DNA of 37,792 nucleotides. Origin: Thiorhodococcus minor. GTDB taxonomy: Bacteria; Pseudomonadota; Gammaproteobacteria; Chromatiales; Chromatiaceae. Positions within the stretch are counted from its first letter, which is position 1; the number at the start of each line of letters is the position of its first letter. Positions 1 to 7,554 of the stretch are shown here, piece after piece. Location: NCBI RefSeq assembly GCF_010820565.1, contig NZ_JAAIJQ010000055.1, forward strand, positions 1 to 37,792, in the 5' to 3' direction. The position numbers were made by a program, and so were the translations under genes. The notes under the pieces were generated by a model. The model saw nothing but the letters and a program-made list of their open reading frames with translations. It did no database searches and was not told the DNA's origin.

Positions 1-28
1 CCATGCGAAAGTAGGTCACCGCCAGGGC
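1..28 (+). rRNA. rrf: 5S ribosomal RNA, 3' end (partial)
   Basis: The first bases match the conserved 3' end of proteobacterial 5S rRNA (a ...CCATGCGAAAGTAGG... core followed by a CCGCCAGG end). The rest of the gene lies off the left edge, so the window begins just downstream of an rRNA operon. A strong intrinsic terminator follows within 10 bases, as expected for an operon end. The exact mature 3' end (27-28) is estimated from the E. coli pattern. Confidence 0.85.
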
Positions 29-36
29 CTTATCCC

Positions 37-69
37 AAAACCCCCGCCACTCAGTGACGGGGGTTTTTT
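37..69 (+). terminator. rRNA operon intrinsic terminator
   Basis: The arms AAAACCCCCG (37-46) and CGGGGGTTTT (58-67) pair perfectly. The inner bases CAC/GTG can extend the stem around a small loop. A run of T closes it at 64-69. This is a textbook rho-independent terminator placed directly after 5S rRNA. Confidence 0.93.
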
Positions 70-187
70 CTTGCGCGCGAGAAAGACCATCACCCACATC
101 CGCGCCGCCTCTCCAACAGAGCCATGACCCAGCCGCGCGCGGCGAAAAACGACTGGGGACATCAAGGGGGGCTGGTGTGCCGACAAT

Positions 188-219
188 CCCGGCAGACCTT
201 CTGGTATTGGTCTGCCGGG
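188..219 (-). terminator. Hairpin just downstream of ilvD
   Basis: A perfect 11-bp stem (CCCGGCAGACC at 188-198, GGTCTGCCGGG at 209-219) with a 10-base loop lies 16 bases past the ilvD stop codon. No T-tract follows on the minus strand, so it is not a classical intrinsic terminator. It may mark a Rho-dependent end or protect the mRNA 3' end. Confidence 0.5.
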
Positions 220-235
220 GCTGAGGCGGTGGCGA

Positions 236-2080
236 CTAGAGCTGAGAGATATCTCTTACCGCACCGTTAGCCGCACTGGTTGTGAGCGCTGCGTAGGCCT
301 TCAGTGCCGACGAGACTTGGCGCTCACGGCTTTGTGGCTGCCAGCCCTGGCTTCCCTGCTCGTCCATCTGCTTGCGGCGCTTGGCAAGCGTTTCATCGGA
401 GACGGCGAGGTGGACGCGCCGATTGGGGATATCGATCTCGATTCCGTCCCCTTCCTCGACGAGACCGATGGTGCCGCCTTGTGCGGCTTCTGGGGAGACG
501 TGTCCGATGGATAAGCCGGATGTGCCGCCGGAGAAGCGCCCGTCGGTAATCAGGGCGCACTGCTTCCCAAGGCCCTTTGACTTGAGATAGCTGGTTGGGT
601 AGAGCATCTCCTGCATTCCGGGCCCGCCTTTCGGGCCCTCGTAGCGGATGATGACGATGTCGCCTGGCTTGATCCGATCGGTGAGAATGGCGTTGACGGC
701 ATCCTCTTGGCTCTCGAAGATCCTAGCAGGGCCGGCAAAGGTCAGAATCTCCTTGTCGACGCCGGCGGTCTTGACGATACAGCCGTCCTCGGCAAGGTTG
801 CCGAAAAGGACGGCTAACCCTCCGTCTTGGCTGTAGGCATGCTCGAGGTCTCGAATACAACCGGAGGCGCGATCGAGGTCCAGGGCTTCCCACTGGGCCG
901 ATTGGCTAAACGCCTCCTGGGTCGGAACACCGCCGGGCGCGGCGAGAAACCGAGCCTGCGCGCGCTGAGACTCGGAACGAGCGACATCCCAGTCCTCGAG
1001 CGCTGCTGCTAGTGACTCGCTATGCACTGTGCCAGTCTCGCTGTGGAGCAGGCCCGCGCGGTCGAGCTCGCCGAGGATCCCGATGACGCCGCCTGCGCGG
1101 TGTACATCCTCCATGTGGTACTGCTGCGTGGCGGGCGCGACCTTGCATAGATTCGGCACCTTCCTGCTGAGCCGATCGATATCTGTCATGCTGAACGGCA
1201 CCTCGGCCTCGCGAGCCGCGGCAAGGAGGTGCAGGACGGTGTTGGTCGAGCCCCCCATGGCGATATCGAGGCTCATGGCATTTTCGAAGGCATCGAAGGT
1301 GGCGATGGAGCGCGGCAGCACGCTGGCGTCATCCTGCTCGTAGTAGCGTTTTGCGAGCGCGACGATGAGCCGGCCCGCCTCGAGGAACAGCTCCTTGCGA
1401 GCGGCATGCGTGGCGAGCAAGGAGCCATTGCCCGGGAGGCTCAAGCCCAGAGCTTCGGTGAGGCAGTTCATGGAGTTCGCGGTGAACATGCCGGAGCATG
1501 AGCCGCAGGTGGGGCACGCCGATCGCTCGATCTCGGCGACGCTGCTGTCCGTCTCCTGCGGATTCGCCGCGGCAACCATGGCGTCGACGAGGTCGAGATG
1601 GAGCTCCGAGCCGTTGCGCAGGACCTTGCCCGCCTCCATGGGACCACCAGAGACGAAAACGGCCGGGATGTTCAGCCGCAGTGCGGCCATGAGCATGCCG
1701 GGGGTGATCTTGTCGCAGTTTGAAATGCATACCATGGCATCCGCCGTGTGCGCATTGACCATGTATTCGACCGAGTCGGCAATGATCTCGCGGGATGGCA
1801 GCGAATAGAGCATGCCATTGTGCCCCATGGCGATCCCGTCATCGATGGCGATCGTATTGAATTCCTTAGCGACGCCTCCGGCGCCCTCGATCTCGCGCGC
1901 GACGAGCTGGCCTAGGTCCTTCAGGTGCACATGGCCAGGCACGAACTGAGTGAAGGAGTTGACGACGGCAATGATGGGCTTGTCGAAATCGCCGTCCTTC
2001 ATGCCGGTGGCGCGCCAGAGTGCGCGCGCTCCTGCCATGTTGCGTCCGTGGGTACTGGTTCTTGAGCGATATTGAGGCAT
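236..2080 (-). CDS. ilvD: Dihydroxy-acid dehydratase IlvD
   Basis: IlvD dehydrates 2,3-dihydroxy-3-methylbutanoate and -methylpentanoate to the 2-keto acids that precede valine/leucine and isoleucine; it acts in the cytoplasm. The protein is 614 aa, close to the 616 aa of E. coli IlvD. Iron-sulfur ligands are visible as Cys122 in a [10 protein letters not shown] motif and Cys195 in [12 protein letters not shown]. The C-terminal [14 protein letters not shown] signature of the IlvD/Edd family is present. The start is an ATG at 2080 with a weak CAGGG site upstream. The gene stands alone: rRNA lies on one side and a 550-bp gene-free stretch on the other, and no other ilv gene is in the window. 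Three 16-bp repeats lie between its likely promoter and start codon. Confidence 0.97.
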   Translation of the reverse strand: MPQYRSRTSTHGRNMAGARALWRATGMKDGDFDKPIIAVVNSFTQFVPGHVHLKDLGQLVAREIEGAGGVAKEFNTIAIDDGIAMGHNGMLYSLPSREIIADSVEYMVNAHTADAMVCISNCDKITPGMLMAALRLNIPAVFVSGGPMEAGKVLRNGSELHLDLVDAMVAAANPQETDSSVAEIERSACPTCGSCSGMFTANSMNCLTEALGLSLPGNGSLLATHAARKELFLEAGRLIVALAKRYYEQDDASVLPRSIATFDAFENAMSLDIAMGGSTNTVLHLLAAAREAEVPFSMTDIDRLSRKVPNLCKVAPATQQYHMEDVHRAGGVIGILGELDRAGLLHSETGTVHSESLAAALEDWDVARSESQRAQARFLAAPGGVPTQEAFSQSAQWEALDLDRASGCIRDLEHAYSQDGGLAVLFGNLAEDGCIVKTAGVDKEILTFAGPARIFESQEDAVNAILTDRIKPGDIVIIRYEGPKGGPGMQEMLYPTSYLKSKGLGKQCALITDGRFSGGTSGLSIGHVSPEAAQGGTIGLVEEGDGIEIDIPNRRVHLAVSDETLAKRRKQMDEQGSQGWQPQSRERQVSSALKAYAALTTSAANGAVRDISQL

Positions 2081-2093
2081 TGAAAGACCCTGA

Positions 2094-2141
2094 AGTGCCG
2101 AATGAATGGAGTGCCGAACGAATAAACTGCCGAACGAATCG
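2094..2141. repeat. Three tandem 16-bp repeats upstream of ilvD
   Basis: Three head-to-tail copies with a 16-base period share the core TGCCGAAYGAAT, at 2094-2109, 2110-2125 and 2126-2141. The core differs at one position and the flanking bases vary slightly. They sit 14 to 61 bases upstream of the ilvD start, probably inside its untranslated leader if the candidate -10 at 2151-2156 is right. Confidence 0.85.
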
Positions 2142-2150
2142 GATGGCCTC

Positions 2151-2156
2151 AGTATA
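2151..2156 (-). promoter_or_regulatory. Candidate ilvD -10 element
   Basis: On the minus strand TATACT matches five of six bases of the sigma-70 -10 consensus, about 70 bases upstream of the ilvD start. The -35 region 17-18 bases upstream is poor (around CCGACC), so the promoter is tentative or activator-dependent. Confidence 0.3.
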
Positions 2157-2207
2157 AACCTTTCGCTTCGACGGTCGGCCGGCCGCAGGGCGGCTGAGAT
2201 GGGTGAT

Positions 2208-2376
2208 CCTAGAAGGAGCTGCCAGCCACCAGCAGCCAGCTCAGAGCTTTAGATTGGAGCTGCTTTCAGGTCTTCTCCGAGTCATCACCCAGCGGGTGAG
2301 CGGCTGGCCGGCCAGAAAACCCAGAAACTGTCTGATTTTCCTCCGCTGGCGGCTGGTAGCTGACTGCTCCGCCTAG
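2208..2376. mobile_element. MITE-like element with inverted-repeat ends and 6-bp direct repeats
   Basis: Both ends read CTAG, two variable bases, then GGAGC-G-CAGC-ACCAGC-GCCAGC when read inwards. The left end is about 2209-2242 and the right end about 2343-2376 as reverse complement, some 34 bases with roughly six mismatches. The direct repeat GGTGAT lies immediately outside at 2202-2207 and 2377-2382, which looks like a target-site duplication. The 169-bp element has no ORF, so it would be non-autonomous. A solitary copy of the end is at 30812-30847. The element could instead be a structured intergenic repeat without transposition history. Confidence 0.6.
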
Positions 2377-2630
2377 GGTGATGCGACTGTGCGGTCGATT
2401 GCAACGAGTCTCGTCATAGAAGGCGAGGGCGCGGGGGAGCTTGGGGGCGAGAAAGGGCTCTCGGCCTTGGGGCGCGGAGAGCTTTCAGCTTCCAGCCATT
2501 AGCCGTAGTCTGCGCGCCACCAGGGGACACTGCCTATCCCTGTCTCGCTTCCGGCGACAAGGCGCTGGAGGCACGGCCGGCCAGGATCACCAGCGAATTG
2601 ACAGGTGCTGCTCTGTCGCTGGCGGGTGAG

Positions 2631-3557
2631 CTATTGATGTGGGGCGATGAGTCGCTCGAGCAGCGCCTTCTGGGCATGAAGTCGATTTTCGGCCTCGTCC
2701 CAGACGACCGACTGGGGGCCGTCGATGACGGATGCGGAGACTTCTTCGCCGCGATGGGCGGGCAGGCAGTGCATGAAGAGGGCGTCCTTGGATGCGCGGG
2801 CCATGACGGCGTCATCCACCTGGAAACTACCGAAGGCGGTCTCGCGACGCGTCTGCTCCTCTTCCTGGCCCATGCTCGCCCAAACGTCCGTGGCGACGAG
2901 ATGGGCCCCAGCCGCCGCTTCCTGCGGATCGCGCACTAGGGTGCAGCGATCCCCAGCTGCTTCCATGAAGTCCGTGTCCGGCTCGTAGCCCTCGGGGCAG
3001 GCGATGCTCAGCTCGAAGTCGAATAGCTGTGCCGCTTCCATGAAAGAGTGGCACATATTATTCCCGTCACCGATCCAGGCGACTCGCTTGCCGCGGATAT
3101 CGCCGCGGTGCTCGTAGAACGTCTGAAGGTCGGCAATTGTCTGGCAAGGGTGCAGTCGGTCCGTCAGACCGTTGATGACCGGGACCTCGGAGTGGGCCGC
3201 GAAGCGCTCGACCGTCTCCTGCTTGAAGGTCCGGATCATCACGGCGTCGACCATCCGCGAGATCACGCGCGCGCTATCCTCAATGGGCTCGCCTCGGCCA
3301 AGCTGGGTGTCTCGAGGCGACAGAAAGAGCGCGTGGCCACCGAGCTGGAACATGCCCGCCTCGAAAGAGACGCGCGTGCGGGTCGATGACTTCTCGAAGA
3401 TCATCGCCAGGGTGCGATGCGCGAGCGGTCGGTAGTCCTCTCCGCTCTTGTGCATGCGCTTGAGCTCGATCGCGCGATCGATGAGGCTGCGGGCTTCCTC
3501 AGCGGTGAGGTCGCTGAGCTTGAGGAAATGACGGCATGAATTCGTTGGGGCGAGCAT
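2631..3557 (-). CDS. argF: Ornithine carbamoyltransferase
   Basis: ArgF makes citrulline from ornithine and carbamoyl phosphate in arginine synthesis, as a cytoplasmic trimer. The carbamoyl-phosphate loop STRTR is at residues 58-62, HPCQ at 136-139, and the ornithine-site HCLP at 263-266. I start at the ATG at 3557 (308 aa), which has GGAGAC about 7 bases upstream and gives the usual family length. A longer frame to 3611 would overlap argD. It follows argD by 25 bp on the same strand, so the two are very likely one transcript. Confidence 0.96.
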   Translation of the reverse strand: MLAPTNSCRHFLKLSDLTAEEARSLIDRAIELKRMHKSGEDYRPLAHRTLAMIFEKSSTRTRVSFEAGMFQLGGHALFLSPRDTQLGRGEPIEDSARVISRMVDAVMIRTFKQETVERFAAHSEVPVINGLTDRLHPCQTIADLQTFYEHRGDIRGKRVAWIGDGNNMCHSFMEAAQLFDFELSIACPEGYEPDTDFMEAAGDRCTLVRDPQEAAAGAHLVATDVWASMGQEEEQTRRETAFGSFQVDDAVMARASKDALFMHCLPAHRGEEVSASVIDGPQSVVWDEAENRLHAQKALLERLIAPHQ

Positions 3558-3582
3558 AGAGGGTGTCTCCGCGACGTCGCAC

Positions 3583-4761
3583 TCAGGCGTCGCCCAGGAA
3601 GGCGATGACAATATCCGTGAGCTTCTGAATCAGCAGATCCGCGTCGTCTTGCTCGATGATCAGTGGCGGGAGGAGCCGGATGACGCGCTCTGCGGTGACG
3701 TTGATCAGCAGCCCGGCTTGCAGGGCTGTGCCCACGAGCTCCGCGCAGGGGCGGTCGAGCTCGATGCCGAGCATGAGTCCGCGGCCGCGGATATCGACGA
3801 CGCCGACCTTGTCGCCGAGGGCGTCCTTGAAGGCGTCGAGCAAGTAGGCCCCGCGCTGCGCAGCCTTCTCCGCGAGCTTCTCGGTCGCAATCGTCTCGAG
3901 CACGGCCCGGCCGACGCGACAGGCGAGCGGGCTGCCGCCGAAGGTCGAGCCGTGCGAGCCCGCCGTCAGGACCTCCGCCGCCTCGCCCTGTGCGAGGCAG
4001 GCCCCGATCGGCACGCCGTTGCCGAGGCCCTTGGCGAGCGTCACGACATCCGGGAGGATGCCGGCGTGATTGAACGCGAACGGCGCGCCCGTGCGCCCCA
4101 TGCCCGTCTGGATCTCGTCCAGGATGAGCAGCCAGCCCTCCCGGTCGCAAATCTGCCGCAGCCGAGGGAGGTAGTCCTCGGCCGGGATATTGATGCCGCC
4201 CTCGCCTTGAATGGGCTCGATCAGGATTGCGACGATGTTGGGCCGATTTGCCGCGGCAGTCTCGATCGCGTCGATGTCGTCGTAGGGGACGCGAACGAAG
4301 CCTTGAACCAGGGGCTCGAAACCGGCTTGCACCTTGCGGTTGCCAGTGGCCGAAAGCGTTGCGAGGGTGCGCCCGTGGAAGCTGTTCTCGGCAACTAGGA
4401 TCGCGGGATTCTCGATCCCTTTGCGATGCGCGTGGAGGCGGGCGAGCTTGATCGCCGCCTCGTTCGCCTCCGCGCCGGAATTTGCGAAGAACACCCTGTC
4501 CATCCCCGCCTGCTCGGTGAGCATGGCGCCAAGGCGCTCTTGCTCCGCGATCTGGTAGAGATTGGACGTATGGACGAGCAGGCCGGCCTGCTCACACAAG
4601 GCGTCACGAACGGCGGGGTGCGCATGTCCCAAGCCGCAGACCGCGATCCCCGAGAGCGCGTCCAGGTAGCGCTTACCGTCGGTATCCCAGAGCCAGATGC
4701 CTTCACCGCGCGCGAAGGTCACGGGTAGACGCTTATAGGTGGCCATCAAGGGCTCGCTCAT
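3583..4761 (-). CDS. argD: Acetylornithine aminotransferase
   Basis: ArgD is a class-III, PLP-dependent aminotransferase that converts N-acetylglutamate semialdehyde to N-acetylornithine; many ArgD enzymes also serve lysine synthesis. In the 392-aa frame from the ATG at 4761, Lys244 in [11 protein letters not shown] should bind PLP and Asp215 lies in [16 protein letters not shown] nine codons further up (4788) is also in frame, but it falls just past a terminator T-tract and has no Shine-Dalgarno, so I prefer 4761, preceded by a weak GGGG site. It is the first gene of argD-argF. The leader holds a promoter and a terminator hairpin that suggest attenuation. Confidence 0.95.
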   Translation of the reverse strand: MSEPLMATYKRLPVTFARGEGIWLWDTDGKRYLDALSGIAVCGLGHAHPAVRDALCEQAGLLVHTSNLYQIAEQERLGAMLTEQAGMDRVFFANSGAEANEAAIKLARLHAHRKGIENPAILVAENSFHGRTLATLSATGNRKVQAGFEPLVQGFVRVPYDDIDAIETAAANRPNIVAILIEPIQGEGGINIPAEDYLPRLRQICDREGWLLILDEIQTGMGRTGAPFAFNHAGILPDVVTLAKGLGNGVPIGACLAQGEAAEVLTAGSHGSTFGGSPLACRVGRAVLETIATEKLAEKAAQRGAYLLDAFKDALGDKVGVVDIRGRGLMLGIELDRPCAELVGTALQAGLLINVTAERVIRLLPPLIIEQDDADLLIQKLTDIVIAFLGDA

Positions 4762-4792
4762 GGCGGACTGACCCCGATTGAGCTGCAAAAGG

Positions 4793-4831
4793 AAAATAAA
4801 AAAGGCGGTTCCTCACGCGGAAACCGCCTTT
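4793..4831 (-). terminator. Intrinsic terminator in the argD leader (attenuator candidate)
   Basis: On the minus strand, AAAGGCGGTTTCC and GGAACCGCCTTT pair over 12 bp with one bulged A and a 6-base loop. TTTATTTT continues directly after the stem, giving a run of ten T broken by a single A. The hairpin lies between a sigma-70-like promoter (4853-4882) and the argD start at 4761, on the same strand. An upstream CGCCTT (4843-4838) could pair with AAGGCG (4830-4825) of the terminator's 5' arm, a mutually exclusive fold. Alternatively it ends a short sRNA or a long sodB transcript. Confidence 0.75.
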
Positions 4832-4852
4832 CTGTGTAAGGCGAAGTGCGGA

Positions 4853-4882
4853 AATATACCGCGTTACTTGCGCCGTTTACAA
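4853..4882 (-). promoter_or_regulatory. Candidate sigma-70 promoter for argDF
   Basis: On the minus strand the -35 is TTGTAA (4882-4877, four of six) and the -10 is TATATT (4858-4853, five of six), with an 18-bp spacer. The predicted transcription start near 4847 would give a leader of about 86 bases containing the terminator. Confidence 0.55.
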
Positions 4883-5066
4883 GTTTTTAGCATGGAATAC
4901 GAAGGGTTAGGCGATTTCGGTCAATTCTCATACCATCTGCCTTGTCTTGACGCCCCCCTTCTGTGTCGCCTCGACAGTCACATCGCCCGGCGATGCTCTT
5001 GCCAACGCTCCTTGAAGGCGGACCTCAATCCGGCGCCACCTGGGCTAAGAATTTCCGGCAATCGCC

Positions 5067-5648
5067 TTAGGCCGCGAAGTTGGACGCGACGAACTCCCAG
5101 TTGATCTTCGCCCAGATGCTCTCGAGGTATTTCGGGCGTGCGTTGCGGTAGTCGATGTAGTAGGCGTGCTCCCAAACGTCTACCGTGAGGAGGGCCGTCT
5201 TGCCCTCGGTCATGGGTGTTCCCGCGTTCGAGGTGTTGAAGATCTCCACCGAGCCGTCGGCGTTCTTCACCAGCCAGGTCCATCCGGAGCCGAAATTGCC
5301 GGCCGCCGCGGTCTCGAATTCGGACTTGAACTGGTCGAAGGAGCCGAACTTCGCGGCGATGGCCTCCGCCAGCGCGCCGCTCGGCTCGCCGCCACCGTTG
5401 GGGCTCAGGCAGCTCCAGTAGAAGCTGTGATTCCAAACCTGCGCGGCATTGTTGAAGATGCCGCCGGACGACTTCTTGATGATGTCTTCGAGCGACATGC
5501 CCTCGAATTCTGTCCCCTTGATGCCATCGTTCAGCTTGGTGACATAGGTCTGGTGATGCTTGCCGTAATGGTACTCCAAGGTCTCCGCCGAGATGGTCGG
5601 CTCGAGGGCGTTCTTGTCATATGGTAAGGGTGGTAGCTCAAAGGCCAT
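5067..5648 (-). CDS. sodB: Superoxide dismutase, Fe type
   Basis: SodB converts superoxide to oxygen and hydrogen peroxide in the cytoplasm. The 193-aa protein has metal ligands at His27, His74, Asp157 and His161, the last two inside DVWEHAYY. The [11 protein letters not shown] and GSGWTWLV segments are typical of the iron enzyme. I start at the ATG at 5648, with GGGAGAC about 7 bases upstream; the frame runs on to 5714 but without family sequence. It is a single gene, divergent from hyuB. In other gammaproteobacteria sodB, grxD and rnt are often close, as here. Confidence 0.97.
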   Translation of the reverse strand: MAFELPPLPYDKNALEPTISAETLEYHYGKHHQTYVTKLNDGIKGTEFEGMSLEDIIKKSSGGIFNNAAQVWNHSFYWSCLSPNGGGEPSGALAEAIAAKFGSFDQFKSEFETAAAGNFGSGWTWLVKNADGSVEIFNTSNAGTPMTEGKTALLTVDVWEHAYYIDYRNARPKYLESIWAKINWEFVASNFAA

Positions 5649-5873
5649 GGGTTCTGTCTCCCGTTGTATTGTGCTTGTCTGTAAGGAGGAGTGCTCGCCG
5701 AAGTACCTCATCACCTTGGATCGAGTAGCCAGGATGTCAACCCGTGTGCGTGAGGCCGATGGGCTAGACGAGACTCGGACCCCTGGTACCCCGGTTGCTG
5801 CGCATCTTCTGTCTCGAACGAGGGAGTGGCGTCAGTCGCGGCCTTTTGCAAGATCGCGGATCGCTGTGTGACC

Positions 5874-7451
5874 ATGCAGTCTGGCTCCCGACCGAAGGCC
5901 TCATCCGTGTCACTCAGCCCAATCGACCTCGCCCTATTCGCCAGCCGGATGGACGCTATCTGCGAAGAGATGGGCGTCGTTCTGCGTCAGGCTGCGCTCT
6001 CCCCGAATATCAGGGACCGCTTGGACTTCTCCTGCGCCATCTTCGATCGCTCTGGGCAGCTGGCGGCCCAGGCGGCGCACATCCCGGTGCATCTTGGGAG
6101 CATGGCATTCGCGATGGCGGGTATCGTGTCGCGCGTCGACTGGGCGGACGGCGACATGCTGGTTCTGAACGACCCCTATCTCGGCGGCACCCACCTGCCC
6201 GACGTCACCCTCGTCGCCCCGCTCTTCGTCGAGGGGCAGATCACCGCATTCGTCGTCAATCGCGCGCATCACGCCGACATTGGTGCGAGCTCGCCCGGGT
6301 CCATGCCCATCTCCCGCAGCCTCTTCGATGAGGGGCTCATCATTCCGCCCAGCCATCTCTTGCGCAATGGGGCAGTCGTCGACGAGGTGCTGGAGCGCAT
6401 TGTCGGCGCGACGCGAAATCCGAGCGACGCCCGCGGCGATTTCTTCGCCCAGATCAGTGCAAACCACGCAGGTGTCGCGCGATTGGGTCAGCTTGTCCGC
6501 GTCATGGGGCGAGCGGCGTTGGATCTGGCTCTCGAGGACCTGAACGCCTATGGAGAGCGCCTCGCACGGGCCGTCTTGGCCGATATCCCGGAGGGCGTCT
6601 ATCGTTTCGAGGACGTCATGGACGATGATGGTCAGGGGGCGCGCGACATCCCGATTCGGCTCGCGCTACGTGCTTCGGCATCTGGTATCCACCTGGACTT
6701 CTCGGGCACGGCTTCGCAGGTGCAGGGCAATATCAACTGTCCGCTTGCCGTGACCGCCGCCGCCGTGCTCTACGTCTTCCGCTGCTTGATGCCAGCCCAG
6801 ACACCGGCCTGTGCGGGCAGCTTTCGGCCGATCGCCCTGGAAGCGCCCGAAGGCTGCCTGGTCAACGCCTGTCGCCCGGCCGCCGTCGCGGCCGGCAATG
6901 TGGAGACGAGCATGCGGCTCGTCGACGTCGTCATGGGTGCCTTGGCTCAAGCCATCCCGGACGGCATGCCGGCCGCCAGCTGTGGCAGCATGAGCAATCT
7001 CGCGATGGGCTGCGCCGCCCCCGGGGCGGCTTGGGACTATTACGAGACCATCGGCGGCGGCATGGGGGCAGGCGTCCATGGCGGGGGATGGTCTGGCGTT
7101 CAGACGCATATGACCAATACCTTGAATACGCCGATCGAGGTCCTGGAGGCGCGGCTTCCGCTCCGGGTCGAGCGCTACGGGCTTCGCGACGGCTCGGGCG
7201 GCGGTGGCGCGTGCCCTGGTGGCGAGGGTCTCGTGCGCGAGCTCCGTTTTTTGGGGGCGGCCGAGGCGACCTTGCTAACCGAGCGTCGTCGCAGTCGACC
7301 CTGGGGTAGCGCCGGTGGTGAGCCGGGGGCGAGTGGCCGAAATCGCCTCAATGGGGCTGAGATCTCGGGCAAGGTCCGGGTTTCTCTGCAGCCGGGAGAC
7401 CTGCTCGCCATCGAAACGCCGGGTGGCGGCGGTTGCGGGTCCAGGGCCTGA
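5874..7451 (+). CDS. hyuB: Hydantoinase B / oxoprolinase family protein
   Basis: It belongs to the HyuB family: the beta part of ATP-dependent N-methylhydantoinase, 5-oxoprolinase and the acetone carboxylase relatives. Family blocks in order are SPNIRDRLDFSCAIFD, IPVHLGSM, LNDPYLGGTHLPD, a DFSGT segment, YETIGGGMGAG and a glycine-rich C-terminal TPGGGGCG. The gene looks intact (525 aa from the ATG at 5874). A GTG at 5826 with a GAGG just upstream is an alternative start. No hyuA gene, the usual ATP-binding partner, lies in the window, so the reaction cannot be assigned. The amidotransferase gene follows 103 bp downstream on the same strand. Confidence 0.85.
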   Translation: MQSGSRPKASSVSLSPIDLALFASRMDAICEEMGVVLRQAALSPNIRDRLDFSCAIFDRSGQLAAQAAHIPVHLGSMAFAMAGIVSRVDWADGDMLVLNDPYLGGTHLPDVTLVAPLFVEGQITAFVVNRAHHADIGASSPGSMPISRSLFDEGLIIPPSHLLRNGAVVDEVLERIVGATRNPSDARGDFFAQISANHAGVARLGQLVRVMGRAALDLALEDLNAYGERLARAVLADIPEGVYRFEDVMDDDGQGARDIPIRLALRASASGIHLDFSGTASQVQGNINCPLAVTAAAVLYVFRCLMPAQTPACAGSFRPIALEAPEGCLVNACRPAAVAAGNVETSMRLVDVVMGALAQAIPDGMPAASCGSMSNLAMGCAAPGAAWDYYETIGGGMGAGVHGGGWSGVQTHMTNTLNTPIEVLEARLPLRVERYGLRDGSGGGGACPGGEGLVRELRFLGAAEATLLTERRRSRPWGSAGGEPGASGRNRLNGAEISGKVRVSLQPGDLLAIETPGGGGCGSRA

Positions 7452-7554
7452 GGGTGCTAGCGGTTTGCGGGGGCTCGGTCCCGGGTGTCGAGACCGATGC
7501 GGTCCGCGGCGGGCCGCGCTCGGTCTTCTTTGGCAATAACTGGGGATTCCTGGC

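Larger units (their letters stand above)
2081..2630. other. Gene-free stretch between ilvD and argF
   Basis: This 550-bp stretch has no credible coding region. It holds the three 16-bp repeats, the candidate ilvD promoter, and the element with inverted-repeat ends at 2208-2376. The remainder (2383-2630) is GC-rich, with short AGCTTTCAGCTTCCAGCC-like stretches near 2480-2506. No argF terminator with a T-tract was seen. Confidence 0.7.

Noticed and set aside
4981-4995. Palindrome CATCGCCCGGCGATG downstream of sodB
   Set aside because: The stem is 6 bp with a 3-base loop and no T-tract, about 70 bases past the stop; too weak to call a terminator.
5712-5740. TTGACA on the minus strand upstream of sodB
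   Set aside because: The -35 is perfect, but the -10 at the right spacing (AAGGTG) is very poor.
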